Shown here piece by piece: positions 56,898 to 64,000 of a stretch of 64,000 nt of DNA. Each line of letters starts with the position of its first letter. Position 1 is the stretch's first letter. The position numbers and the translations under genes are program-made. A model generated the notes under the pieces. The model did not search any database and was not told the origin of the DNA. It saw nothing but the letters and a program-made list of their open reading frames with translations. Source of the DNA: Lentzea cavernae (GTDB lineage Bacteria; Actinomycetota; Actinomycetes; Mycobacteriales; Pseudonocardiaceae); the NCBI RefSeq assembly GCF_014653695.1, contig NZ_BNAR01000011.1, positions 124,001 through 188,000 of the forward strand, given 5' to 3'.

Positions 56898-58808
56898 TTA
56901 CGCGGCCCGGACGACGCCGGCGAGGTGGTCGGCACTGAGCTGGTCGAGCCTGACGCAGGTGCCCTGCAACGCCTCGGCGATCTTCTGGGCGAGGCCGAGC
57001 CGGACGTGGCCCTGCTCGCAGTCCACGACGACCACCGCGGTCTTCTCGAGCAGTCCGGCGGCCTTCAGCGCGTCCTTGGTCGGGTCGCCGCCGAGCCCGG
57101 ACGACGTCGCGCGGCCGTCGGTCAGCAGCACCACGAGCGGGCGCTTCTGCGGGTCGCGCATCCGTTCGATCTCCAGCACGCGGTGGGCCTTCAGCAGACC
57201 GTCCGCGAGCGGGGTCCGGCCTCCGGTGCGCATCTTCTTGAGCCGGGTGGCGGCCGCGTCGACGGAGGTCGTCGGGGGCAGGGCCACCTCGGCCTGGTTA
57301 CCGCGGAACGTCACCACACCGACCTTGTCCCTGCGCTGGTAGGCGTCGCGCAGCAACGAGATCACCGCGCCGCTGACGGCCGACATGCGCTTCTGCGCCG
57401 CCATCGAGCCCGAGGCGTCGACGACGAACAGGACGAGGTTCGACTCCTTGCCCTCCCTGACCGCCCTGCGCAGGTCGGCGGCGGTGAGGAGCAGTCCGGG
57501 ACCGCTGCGGCCCCGCGCGGCCTGGTGCGGTGCGGCGTTCATGAGCGTGTCGACGAGGTGCAGGCCACTGCCGTCCACTGTGGACGAACGGACGACCCGG
57601 CCGGTGCGGGCGCGGGCCCGGGAACGCTTGCCGGGCGCGCCTTCACCGACTCCGGGGACCTCCAGCAGCCGCGCCTTGAACGCCGGGGACGGTTCCGGTG
57701 CCGGGCGGTCCGCGGGCGCGTTCCCGTTGCCCTGGTTCGGGTTCTCCTGCGGTTCGGGCAGCTCGCCGCCGCCGGGGCCGTCGTCGTCAGGGCCCTCGTC
57801 CGGTGGCTCCTCCGCGTGCTCGGCCGCCTGGCGCATGGCGTCCTCGAGCTGCTGCTCCTCGATGCCGGGCTCGTCGAACGGGTCGCGGCGGCGCCGGTGC
57901 GGCAGGGCGAGCCTGACCGCCGTCTCGACGTCGGTCTCCTCGACCTCGGTCGCGCCCCGCCAGGCCGCGTGGGCGGTGGCGGCGCGGGCGACGACGAGGT
58001 CCGCGCGCATGCCGTCGACCTCGAAGGCCGCGCAGACGGCGGCGATCCGGCGCAGCTCACCGTCCGGAAGGGACACCAGGGGCAGTTTGCGCTGGGCGTC
58101 CGCGATCTGCTGCCGGAGCTTCGCGTCCTCGTCCTCCCACTTCGCCGCGAACGTCACGGGGTCGGCCTCGTAGGCGAGCCGGCGCCGGATGACCTCGGTG
58201 CGGACGCCCACATCCCGCGCCGCCTTCACCGCCACGGTCAGGCCGAACCGGTCGAGCAGCTGCGGGCGGAGCTCGCCCTCCTCGGGGTTCATGGTGCCGA
58301 CCAGCAGGAACTGCGACGGGTGCGAGACCGAGACGCCCTCGCGCTCGACGTGCGCGCGTCCCATGGCGGCGGCGTCGAGCAGCAGGTCGACCAGGTGGTC
58401 GTGCAGCAGGTTGACCTCGTCGACGTAGAGCACGCCGCGGTGCGCCGCGGCCAGCAGACCGGGCTGGAACGCCCGCACGCCCTCGGTCAGCGCCTTCTCC
58501 AGGTCGAGCGACCCGACCAGGCGGTCCTCGGTGGCGCCGACGGGCAGTTCGACGAGCTTGGCCGGGCGCCGCTCGACACCCTCGTGCGGTGCGTCGGGGC
58601 AGTCCGCCGAACCGGGCGCGCAGCCGAAGCGGCAGCCCTTCGACACGTCCAGCTCGGGGAGCAGCGCGGCGAGGGCGCGCACGACGGTCGACTTCGCGGT
58701 GCCCTTCTCGCCTCGGACGAGAACGCCGCCGATGCCGGGGTGCACGGCGTTGAGCAGCAGGGCAAGACGGAGGTCGTCATGGCCGACGACAGCCGAAAAC
58801 GGGAACAT
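56898..58808 (-). CDS. Mg/Co-chelatase ChlI-ChlD fusion (AAA+ plus VWA)
   Basis: Protein of 636 residues. The N-terminal AAA+ domain has VLVRGEKGTAKSTVVRALAALLPE (Walker A), GVLYVDEVNLLHDHLVDLLLDAAAMGRAHVEREG (Walker B and sensor) and GTMNPEEGELRPQLLDRFGL. An acidic Pro/Glu/Asp-rich linker (about 330-390) leads to a C-terminal VWA domain with FVVDASGSMAAQKRM (MIDAS DxSxS) and TDGRATSSG. Such fused subunits, located with cobO-cobB, are used for cobalt insertion in actinomycetes; the CobN-type subunit is not in this window. ATG 58808 follows AGGAAGGA. It is the first gene after the cobalamin riboswitch. Confidence 0.92.
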   Translation of the reverse strand: MFPFSAVVGHDDLRLALLLNAVHPGIGGVLVRGEKGTAKSTVVRALAALLPELDVSKGCRFGCAPGSADCPDAPHEGVERRPAKLVELPVGATEDRLVGSLDLEKALTEGVRAFQPGLLAAAHRGVLYVDEVNLLHDHLVDLLLDAAAMGRAHVEREGVSVSHPSQFLLVGTMNPEEGELRPQLLDRFGLTVAVKAARDVGVRTEVIRRRLAYEADPVTFAAKWEDEDAKLRQQIADAQRKLPLVSLPDGELRRIAAVCAAFEVDGMRADLVVARAATAHAAWRGATEVEETDVETAVRLALPHRRRRDPFDEPGIEEQQLEDAMRQAAEHAEEPPDEGPDDDGPGGGELPEPQENPNQGNGNAPADRPAPEPSPAFKARLLEVPGVGEGAPGKRSRARARTGRVVRSSTVDGSGLHLVDTLMNAAPHQAARGRSGPGLLLTAADLRRAVREGKESNLVLFVVDASGSMAAQKRMSAVSGAVISLLRDAYQRRDKVGVVTFRGNQAEVALPPTTSVDAAATRLKKMRTGGRTPLADGLLKAHRVLEIERMRDPQKRPLVVLLTDGRATSSGLGGDPTKDALKAAGLLEKTAVVVVDCEQGHVRLGLAQKIAEALQGTCVRLDQLSADHLAGVVRAA

Positions 58809-58861
58809 GCTCGGCGAAGTCCTTCCTCGGGTGTCCACGCCCGCGGTCGGTGATCAAGAGG

Positions 58862-58998
58862 GGGACGAGTTCCTGACTCCCGGTCTCTCCAGGACCGGTC
58901 ACAGTCGCGGGACGGCGCCGGATTCGCACCGGCTTCCTCGCGCTCCCCTCACAGCCCCGGCATCGTCGCACTTCGCACAGCCGGGTGTAACAGCCAGG
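58862..58998 (-). ncRNA. cobalamin riboswitch
   Basis: On the minus strand the aptamer core is readable: GCCGGTGCGAATCC (58920-58933), GTCCCGCGACTGTGA (58899-58913) and GGGAGTCAGGAACTCG (58866-58881), with the GGTGxxAA and CCCGCxACTGT elements of the B12 box. The upstream pairing region lies at about 58940-58998. It ends about 55 bases before the chelatase start, so control is probably of translation or early termination. It controls the chelatase-cobO-cobB-cobM-cobL-cbiG operon. Confidence 0.93.
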
Positions 58999-59012
58999 TG
59001 AGCGACGTCGCC

Positions 59013-59975
59013 CTAGATCAGGCTCCGGAACTCCGCCCAAGCCTCCGCGACCTCGTCCGCCGTCCACTCCAGCGCAGGTTCGGCGATCGTGATCTCGGTC
59101 TTGGCGAGCGTGCCGTCGCGCCAGAACCCGCCGAGGAACTTCCCGCTCACCTCCTTGAGGTGCGCGGGATCACCGGGCAGGTGCAGGGCGAACTGGTGGG
59201 TGTGCGGTTCGGGCAGGTCCATGGCGGCCGCAACGACCTTGGCGTGCTCGACGTACGTGCCGAGCTTCGGCAGCACGGTGTCCAGGCCGTGCAGCGCGGA
59301 CAGTGCCGCCGGCCACTGCTGGAACAGCATGCCGCCGTAGCGATGCCGCCAGACGCGTGCCTGGTCGACGAAGTCCTGCGTGCCGGCGAGCGCCGCGCCG
59401 GAGATGCCCTCGAGGGACTTGTAGAACGACACGTAGACCGAGTCGAACAGCCCCGCGATCTCGGCCAGGGGCTTGCCCAGGCCGTGCGTGCTCTCCCACA
59501 GCCGGGCGCCGTCGAGGTGCACGACCGCGTCCCGTTCGCGTGCCAGGTCCACCATCGAGGTCAGCTCGTCCCAGGTGGGCAGCACGAAGCCCGCCTCGCG
59601 GTCCGGCACCTCCAGCAGCAGCGTGCCGAACGGTTCGGGGCACGAGCCGATGTCCGCGTTGCGCACCTTGATCGGTCGTAGACCCGACAGCACGGTCAGC
59701 GCGTCGTCCTCGTGGTGCAGCGGGTGGGCCTGCGGGTGCATCGCGACGATCGGGTTGTGCGTGCGGTCGGCCCAGCACTTCAGCGCGATCTGCTGCGCCA
59801 TCGTCCCCGTCGGCACGAACAGCGCGGCCTCGGTGCCCAGCAGCTCCGCCACCCGCGTCTCCAGCGCCCCCACCGGGCCGCCGTCGCCGTAGCGGTCGGG
59901 GTCGACGTCCGGCACCGGGCCGAGCATCTCCAGCAGGGTCTTCTCGCGGACTCCGGAAAGCTGACGGTTCAACAC
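59013..59975 (-). CDS. threonine aldolase family PLP enzyme (beta-eliminating lyase fold)
   Basis: Protein of 320 residues. It has the fold of low-specificity threonine aldolases: YGDGGPVGALETRVAELLGTEAALFVPTGTMAQQIALKCWAD, VVHLDGARLWEST with the PLP Asp, and YVSFYKSLEGISGAALAG with the PLP Lys. The usual LRSDTVTRPT start is replaced by a shorter, different N-terminus. The reaction, cleavage of threonine or a related 3-hydroxy amino acid to glycine plus an aldehyde, is presumed. GTG start. The riboswitch begins about 14 bases after its stop on the same strand, so the corrin operon has its own promoter near or inside the end of this gene. Confidence 0.87.
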   Translation of the reverse strand: MLNRQLSGVREKTLLEMLGPVPDVDPDRYGDGGPVGALETRVAELLGTEAALFVPTGTMAQQIALKCWADRTHNPIVAMHPQAHPLHHEDDALTVLSGLRPIKVRNADIGSCPEPFGTLLLEVPDREAGFVLPTWDELTSMVDLARERDAVVHLDGARLWESTHGLGKPLAEIAGLFDSVYVSFYKSLEGISGAALAGTQDFVDQARVWRHRYGGMLFQQWPAALSALHGLDTVLPKLGTYVEHAKVVAAAMDLPEPHTHQFALHLPGDPAHLKEVSGKFLGGFWRDGTLAKTEITIAEPALEWTADEVAEAWAEFRSLI

Positions 59976-59994
59976 CCCAGCATCAAACCTCAGC

Positions 59995-61065
59995 TCAGCG
60001 GCTCACGGCCACCGACTTCGGCGCGCGGAACGACAGCAAGTTCAACCACTCCGGCTCCTGGCCGAGGAGGTGCAACGACGGCTCGTGCTCCGCCACCGTT
60101 CGCAACGTCACAGCGGCCTCGAGGCGAGCCAGTCCGGCACCGAGGCAGAAGTGGCGGCCGTAGCCGAACGCCAGGTGCCGCGAGTCGGTTTCCTCACCGC
60201 TCAACAACAACACGAGCTCCGCACCGGCGGGAACGCGCACACCGGACAACACGACCTCACGCGCGGTCAGCCGCCGCCACGTCACCACGGGCGTGTCGGT
60301 CCGGAGCACGTCCTCCACGAACGACTCCGCCACGCCGGGCTCCGCCAGCCGGGCCCACAACGCGCGGTCCTGCAACGCACGGCGCAACGCCGCGGACAGC
60401 AACTGGGTCGTCGTCTCCTGGCCCGCGATCAGCAGGAAGTAGCAGAGACCCGCGGAGTCCTCCGCGGACACACCAGCGTCGGCCAGCGCGCAGAACAGCT
60501 CCCCGTCCCGCGCGTGGTAGCGCTTGACCAGCCACTGGTGGAAGTCGCCGACGTCGTCGACCAGCTCCATCTGCCGTTCGCGGGTGATGTCGCCCCAGAA
60601 GAACTCGAGCGAGCCGGAGCTCCAGCGCTTCAGCGTCGGGATGTCGACGTTGGGCAGCCCCAGGAGCTCCACCAGCACGACCGCCGGCAGGTCCCACGCC
60701 AGGTCGCGCACGAGATCCCCGCCACCCAGCCGTTCCGCGACGAGCGACCGGATGCGAGGCTCGGCGGCGGCGACGCGGGCCGGCGTGAAGAACGAGGCCA
60801 CGAGCCGCCGCAGACCGGCGTGCGACGAGGACCCGTTGTTCGCCAAGGTCGGCGGCAGTGAGAACCGGGCGCGCACCAAGGCCCTCAGGGCGGCGGGCGC
60901 GACGGGTGTCACGGCGGTCAGGGCGTTGTCGGGCAGGTAGGTGACCGGATCGGCCAGCACGGCGCGCACGTCGTCGTGGCCGGACACCACCCAGCGACCG
61001 CCGGCGAACTGCACCGGCGAGGTGAGTTCGGCGCGCGTGAAGGTGAACAGGTCCACGATCGGCAC
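59995..61065 (-). CDS. cytochrome P450
   Basis: Protein of about 356 residues. The I-helix oxygen-binding motif AGQETTTQLLSAALRRAL is present, the ExxR region lies in FVEDVLRTDTPVVTWRRLTARE, and the heme-binding loop is FGYGRHFCLGAGLARLEA with Cys307. It is a soluble bacterial class I P450, slightly short at the N-terminus. GTG 61065 is chosen as start because longer frames overlap the divergent bioF-like gene. No redox partner gene is adjacent. In Bacillus a P450 (BioI) makes pimeloyl for biotin; the divergent BioF-like gene invites comparison but the link is unproven. Confidence 0.9.
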   Translation of the reverse strand: MPIVDLFTFTRAELTSPVQFAGGRWVVSGHDDVRAVLADPVTYLPDNALTAVTPVAPAALRALVRARFSLPPTLANNGSSSHAGLRRLVASFFTPARVAAAEPRIRSLVAERLGGGDLVRDLAWDLPAVVLVELLGLPNVDIPTLKRWSSGSLEFFWGDITRERQMELVDDVGDFHQWLVKRYHARDGELFCALADAGVSAEDSAGLCYFLLIAGQETTTQLLSAALRRALQDRALWARLAEPGVAESFVEDVLRTDTPVVTWRRLTAREVVLSGVRVPAGAELVLLLSGEETDSRHLAFGYGRHFCLGAGLARLEAAVTLRTVAEHEPSLHLLGQEPEWLNLLSFRAPKSVAVSR

Positions 61066-61099
61066 GCTAGCGGGCGGATGGGAGACTCGGTCGGTGACC

Positions 61100-62293
61100 G
61101 TGAGCACAACTGAGGCGATTTCCACTGGTGGTGAGTCGACGCTCGACTGGATCGACGTCCGCTCCGAAGCACGGGCCAAGGCCGGTCTGAGCCGGCGTCT
61201 GAGGCCGCGCACCGCCGGCTCCACGGACCTCGACCTCGCGAGCAACGACTACCTCGGCCTCGCCAAGGACAAGCGCGTCGCGGGTGCCGCGGCCGCCGCC
61301 ACGCTGAAGTGGGGTGCGGGCTCGACCGGATCGCGACTGGTCACGGGCTCGACCGAGCTGCACGCCGAACTGGAGTTCGAGCTCGCGAACTTCTGCGGCT
61401 CGCAGTCGGCGCTGGTGTTCAGCAGCGGGTACATGGCGAACCTCGCCGCGGTCACCGCGCTGACGGGCCCCGGCACGGCGATCGTGGCGGACCAGCACAT
61501 CCACGCGTCGCTGATCGACGGCACGCGCCTGTCGAAGGCCGACGTCGTCGTCGCGGACCACTGCGACGTCGGCAAGGTCCGGCACGCCCTGGAGACCCGC
61601 GGCAAGCGGCGCGCGATCGTCGTCACGGACTCGGTGTTCAGCGTCGACGGCGACATCGCCCCGCTGAAGGAACTGCACGAGGTCTGCCGTGCGAACGACG
61701 CCGCGCTGGTCGTGGACGACGCGCACGGGCTCGGCGTCGTCGGGCCCGGTGGCAGGGGCGCCGTGGCCGAGGCGGGCCTCATCAGGGCGTCGGACGTGAT
61801 CACCACGCTGACGCTGAGCAAGTCGCTGGGCGCGCAGGGCGGTGCCGTCCTCGGCCCGAGCCGGGTGATCAAGCACCTGATCGACACCGCGCGGCCGTTC
61901 ATCTTCGACACCGGTCTCGCGCCGAGCAGCGCGGCGGCCGCCCTCGCGGCGATCAAGATCCTGCGCGAGGAGCCGGACCGCCCCGAACGGGCGCTGACCG
62001 TCGCGCACGACCTGAGCCACCGCCTGAAGGAGGCCGGTTTCCAGGTCAGCACGCCGACCGCGGCCGTGGTGAGCGTCCGGGCGCCGGGCCCGGAGCAGGC
62101 GTTCCAATGGGCCGAGGCCTGCCGGGCCGCCGGTGTGGTCGTCGGCTGCTTCCGGCCGCCGTCGGTGCCGGACCAGATCAGCAGGCTGCGGCTCACCGCG
62201 CGCGCCGATCTGACCGAGGCCGACGTCGAGCGCGCGGTGCGCGTGATCAGGGAGAGCGCCGCATCCGCAGGTGTGGGATCCCGTCGTCCATGA
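61100..62293 (+). CDS. BioF-like alpha-oxoamine synthase
   Basis: PLP enzyme of about 397 residues of the AONS/KBL/ALAS group. The signature SNDYLGLAKDKRV, GAGSTGSRLVTGSTELHAELE, SVFSVDGDIAPLKELHEVCRANDAALVVDDAHGLGVVGPGGRG and TLTLSKSLGAQGGAVLG contain the substrate loop, the Asp and the PLP Lys. By sequence it is close to 8-amino-7-oxononanoate synthase (biotin), but a specialised oxoamine synthase is possible. Start GTG 61100 (GTG 61094 also possible); 34 bases separate it from the divergent P450. Its 3' end overlaps the ElaA-like gene by 47 bases, tail to tail. Confidence 0.88.
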   Translation: MSTTEAISTGGESTLDWIDVRSEARAKAGLSRRLRPRTAGSTDLDLASNDYLGLAKDKRVAGAAAAATLKWGAGSTGSRLVTGSTELHAELEFELANFCGSQSALVFSSGYMANLAAVTALTGPGTAIVADQHIHASLIDGTRLSKADVVVADHCDVGKVRHALETRGKRRAIVVTDSVFSVDGDIAPLKELHEVCRANDAALVVDDAHGLGVVGPGGRGAVAEAGLIRASDVITTLTLSKSLGAQGGAVLGPSRVIKHLIDTARPFIFDTGLAPSSAAAALAAIKILREEPDRPERALTVAHDLSHRLKEAGFQVSTPTAAVVSVRAPGPEQAFQWAEACRAAGVVVGCFRPPSVPDQISRLRLTARADLTEADVERAVRVIRESAASAGVGSRRP

Positions 62294-62705
62294 ACTCGTC
62301 CCCCTCGGGCACGAACCCGAACGACGCGTAGAAGTCGGCGACGTACGTCTGCGCGTCGAGCACCGACGGCGCGCTGCCGATGTCCACGAGCGCGGCCTGC
62401 ATGAGCCGGCGGCTGTACCCGCGGCCGCGGGCCATGCGCGCGGTGACGACGCGGCCGACGCGGAACGTCCCGTCCGCCTCCTCGAGCAGCCGCAGGTAGG
62501 CGAGCGGGTCGTGCGACCCCTCGGCCTCCAGCCAGAAGTGCCGTGTCCCCTGCTCCAGGTCACGGCCGTCCACGTCGGCGTAGATGCAGTTCTGCTCCAC
62601 GACGAAGACGTCCTGGCGCAGCCGCAGGATCGAGTAGAGCTGGGCGGGGCTCAGGTCGAGCCCCCACTGGCGGCGCAGGGTGGCGGGAAACTGTGTGGTT
62701 CGCAC
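62247..62705 (-). CDS. ElaA-like GNAT acetyltransferase
   Basis: Protein of 152 residues. LSPAQLYSILRLRQDVFVVEQNCIYADVDGRDLE is the ElaA/GNAT N-terminus, and VGRVVTARMARGRGYSRRLMQAALVDIG is motif A with the RGxGxxxxL pattern. FYASFGFVPEGDEFMDDGIPHLRM ends the fold, the usual C-terminal ElaA sequence. Mycobacteria have a similar GNAT beside the chelatase-cobO-cobB genes (Rv2851c, from memory), so it is ancestral here. Substrate unknown. Confidence 0.88.
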   Translation of the reverse strand: MRTTQFPATLRRQWGLDLSPAQLYSILRLRQDVFVVEQNCIYADVDGRDLEQGTRHFWLEAEGSHDPLAYLRLLEEADGTFRVGRVVTARMARGRGYSRRLMQAALVDIGSAPSVLDAQTYVADFYASFGFVPEGDEFMDDGIPHLRMRRSP

Positions 62706-62718
62706 CTGACCGTGGATA

Positions 62719-63453
62719 TCAGAAGCCCAGCGTCTGCCGGTAGTTCGCGAGCCGGGTGTAGACGCCGGGTTCGTCCGCCCGAGCGCAGCCCCGGCCGAAC
62801 GACACGACGCCCGCGAGCCGTCCGCGCACCACGAGCGGCCCGCCCGAGTCGCCCGTGCAGGCGTCCCGGCCGCCCCGCCCGGCGCACAGCATCGCGCCCG
62901 GCCGGTAGTCGGGTTCCTTCAGCTGGCACTCCTGGTCGGACAGGACCGGCACCGTCACCTTGCGCAGCGTCATGGCGGGCGGGGTGTTCTCGGCGGTGCG
63001 GCCCCAGCCGAGCACCACGCCGTCGGGGCCGGGATCGCCGAGCCCGATCGTCCGGTACGGCACCGGGCGCGCGAGCGTGAGCACCGCCACGTCGTCGCCC
63101 TTGGTGACCTCGACGTACTCGGGGTGCCGCCACACGCTCGCGACCGCCTCCTCGAGGCCCTCGCCCTTCTCGCGCAGGTCCGTGCGGCCCGCGACCACGC
63201 GCAACTGCTCGGCGGGACGCTGGTTCTTGCCGAGCACGCCCTTGAGCGTCACGCAGTGCGCGGCCGTCATGACCTTGTCCGGCGCGACGAGCGCGCCTCC
63301 GCAGATGAGCTGACCGTCCGTGGTGGTGATCGCCACAACCCACGGGGTGTCCGCCACCCGCGCGGGTGTCCCCCCGACGATCGCATCAGCGGTCGACGCA
63401 CCGTTCACCAGCGCGATCACCGCCACCAGCACGGCAAGCCGCTTACCCCTCAC
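62719..63453 (-). CDS. secreted trypsin-like serine protease (second copy)
   Basis: Protein of 244 residues with a signal peptide (MRGKRLAVLVAVIALVNGASTADA) and IVGG at residue 25, so little or no propeptide. Catalytic residues: His in VMTAAHCVTL, Asp in DDVAVLTLARP, Ser in CTGDSGGPLV; Asp before the Ser loop (GRDACTGDSGGP) again indicates trypsin-like specificity. Only about 35-40% similar by eye to the protease at 49335-50111, so the two are not a recent duplication. ATG start at 63453. Ends 13 bases upstream of the ElaA-like start. Confidence 0.92.
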   Translation of the reverse strand: MRGKRLAVLVAVIALVNGASTADAIVGGTPARVADTPWVVAITTTDGQLICGGALVAPDKVMTAAHCVTLKGVLGKNQRPAEQLRVVAGRTDLREKGEGLEEAVASVWRHPEYVEVTKGDDVAVLTLARPVPYRTIGLGDPGPDGVVLGWGRTAENTPPAMTLRKVTVPVLSDQECQLKEPDYRPGAMLCAGRGGRDACTGDSGGPLVVRGRLAGVVSFGRGCARADEPGVYTRLANYRQTLGF

Positions 63454-63601
63454 GGACCACTCCTCGTTGCACCAGGTGGACGATCGGTCACCAACGGTAG
63501 CGATCGCGCTAGGACGGCGTCAAAACCGGAGATTCTCGTGCTAACGTCCCATCAGGCCGGAGATTTTGCGGTCTGTGTCATAGATCACGGGGGTATGTAC
63601 G
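63454..63601. other. divergent promoter region between protease and exporter
   Basis: 148 bases. The repeated CCGGAGATT (63526-63534 and 63557-63565) and TATGTA are the only motifs seen. No terminator or RNA structure is evident. Confidence 0.45.
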
Positions 63602-64000
63602 GTGTTGTTCGACTTCGGCCAGGTTCCGGCCTTCCTCATCGCGTGCGCGGTCGTCATCGTGACCCCCGGCGTGGACGCGTTCCTGCTCCTGCGCACGTCA
63701 CTGCGTTCCGGCACCCGCGCCGGGCTGCTCGCGCTGGGCGGCATCCACACGGCCGCGGCACTCCAGGTCGCGTTGGTCATCTCGGGTCTCGGAGTGGTGC
63801 TCGCGCAGTACCCGGTGGTGCTCACGGCGCTGCGCTGGATCGGCGCCGGCTACCTGCTCTACCTGGCGATTTCCATCACGCGCGGCCTGATCAGGCGCAC
63901 CGGCGGAGAGCCGGAGGAGGTCATGAGCGCGCGGCCGTTCCGGCAGGGCTTCCTGACCAACATCACGAACCCGAAGATGATCCTGTTCTCGCTGGCGTTC
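63602..64000 (+). CDS. LysE/RhtB family exporter (partial, N-terminal)
   Basis: The frame runs off the window. It begins FDFGQVPAFLIACAVVIVTPGVDAFLLLRTSLRSGTRAGLLALGGIHTAAALQVALVISGLGVVL, the LysE/RhtB start with the PGPD-like PGVD motif, then ALRWIGAGYLLYLAI and FRQGFLTNITNPKMILF. Members export amino acids such as lysine or homoserine. GTG 63602 is proposed; TATGTA at 63594-63599 may be a -10 and TTG 63605 an alternative start. The direct repeat CCGGAGATT (63526, 63557) lies upstream. Confidence 0.88.
   Translation, partial: MLFDFGQVPAFLIACAVVIVTPGVDAFLLLRTSLRSGTRAGLLALGGIHTAAALQVALVISGLGVVLAQYPVVLTALRWIGAGYLLYLAISITRGLIRRTGGEPEEVMSARPFRQGFLTNITNPKMILFSLAF

Noticed and set aside
59013..59975. 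Threonine aldolase as a member of the corrin operon supplying aminopropanol
   Set aside because: The riboswitch lies between it and the corrin genes, so it is not riboswitch-controlled, and the N-terminus is atypical; no pathway claim is made.
62247..62293. Overlap of the bioF-like and ElaA-like genes as a sign of error
   Set aside because: Both ends are plausible family termini and tail overlaps of this size are common; no further meaning is drawn.

Overview
This 64 kb window is a high-GC actinomycete chromosome, most likely from the order Pseudonocardiales (Lentzea, Saccharothrix or Actinosynnema type). The evidence is codon usage with G/C third positions, many GTG starts, several apparently leaderless genes with a -10-like hexamer about 7 bases before the start, and a gene order that closely follows the mycobacterial dapB-pepR-pnp-rpsO-ribF-truB-rbfA-infB-nusA-rimP-proS-cysG-cobB-cobO-chelatase stretch as I remember it. 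The genus is an inference; there is no 16S gene here. No insertion sequence, prophage or CRISPR array was seen.

Layout. 0-8 kb: a DUF4097 protein behind the end of a HicB-like gene, an SMI1/KNR4-like protein, an aldo/keto reductase-TetR operon with a large palindromic operator, a divergent ArsR-SRPBCC operon, a predicted 26-residue membrane peptide, a VTT-domain membrane protein, a GNAT and a YcaQ-like DNA-repair protein. 8-27.5 kb: the conserved information-processing and housekeeping block on the minus strand: rimP-nusA-ylxR-infB-(DUF503)-rbfA-nrnA-ROK-MATE-MFS-truB, ribF, rpsO-pnp-M16 peptidase-dapB. Many of these genes overlap by ATGA or GTGA, so translation is probably coupled. 27.6-36.5 kb: a DUF4439 pair, a small operon of glycosyltransferase, DUF4442 and class V aminotransferase, an acetyltransferase, YjbQ, a YhgE-like membrane protein behind two palindromic boxes, and proS.

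36.7-43.4 kb is the least conventional part. A methyltransferase gene is followed by about eight decayed tandem copies of its own last ~100 bases (38755-39645). Next come two tandem tRNA-like sequences on the minus strand whose anticodon loops have eight bases instead of seven (39870-40020). They lie 16 bases after the stop of an unrecognised 445-residue protein on the same strand. YaaA and RIO-kinase genes follow, the latter with a short upstream reading frame that has a strong ribosome-binding site.

43.5-50 kb: a DEAD-box helicase with a structured leader, an MFS transporter, a secreted lectin-domain protein, CysG-type siroheme/SUMT enzyme, a PIG-L deacetylase and a secreted trypsin-like protease with a palindrome inside its promoter. 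50-59 kb: a secreted thermolysin-like protease and the corrin operon. A cobalamin riboswitch precedes chelatase ChlI/D, cobO and cobB, then three reduced or divergent corrin-ring genes (CobM-like, CobL lacking the N-terminal half of CbiE, CbiG fused to a fragment of CobJ). The three are joined by overlapping start and stop codons, which suggests they are still translated. 59-64 kb: a threonine-aldolase-like enzyme, a cytochrome P450 divergent from a BioF-like enzyme, an ElaA-type GNAT, a second secreted trypsin-like protease and the start of a LysE-type exporter.
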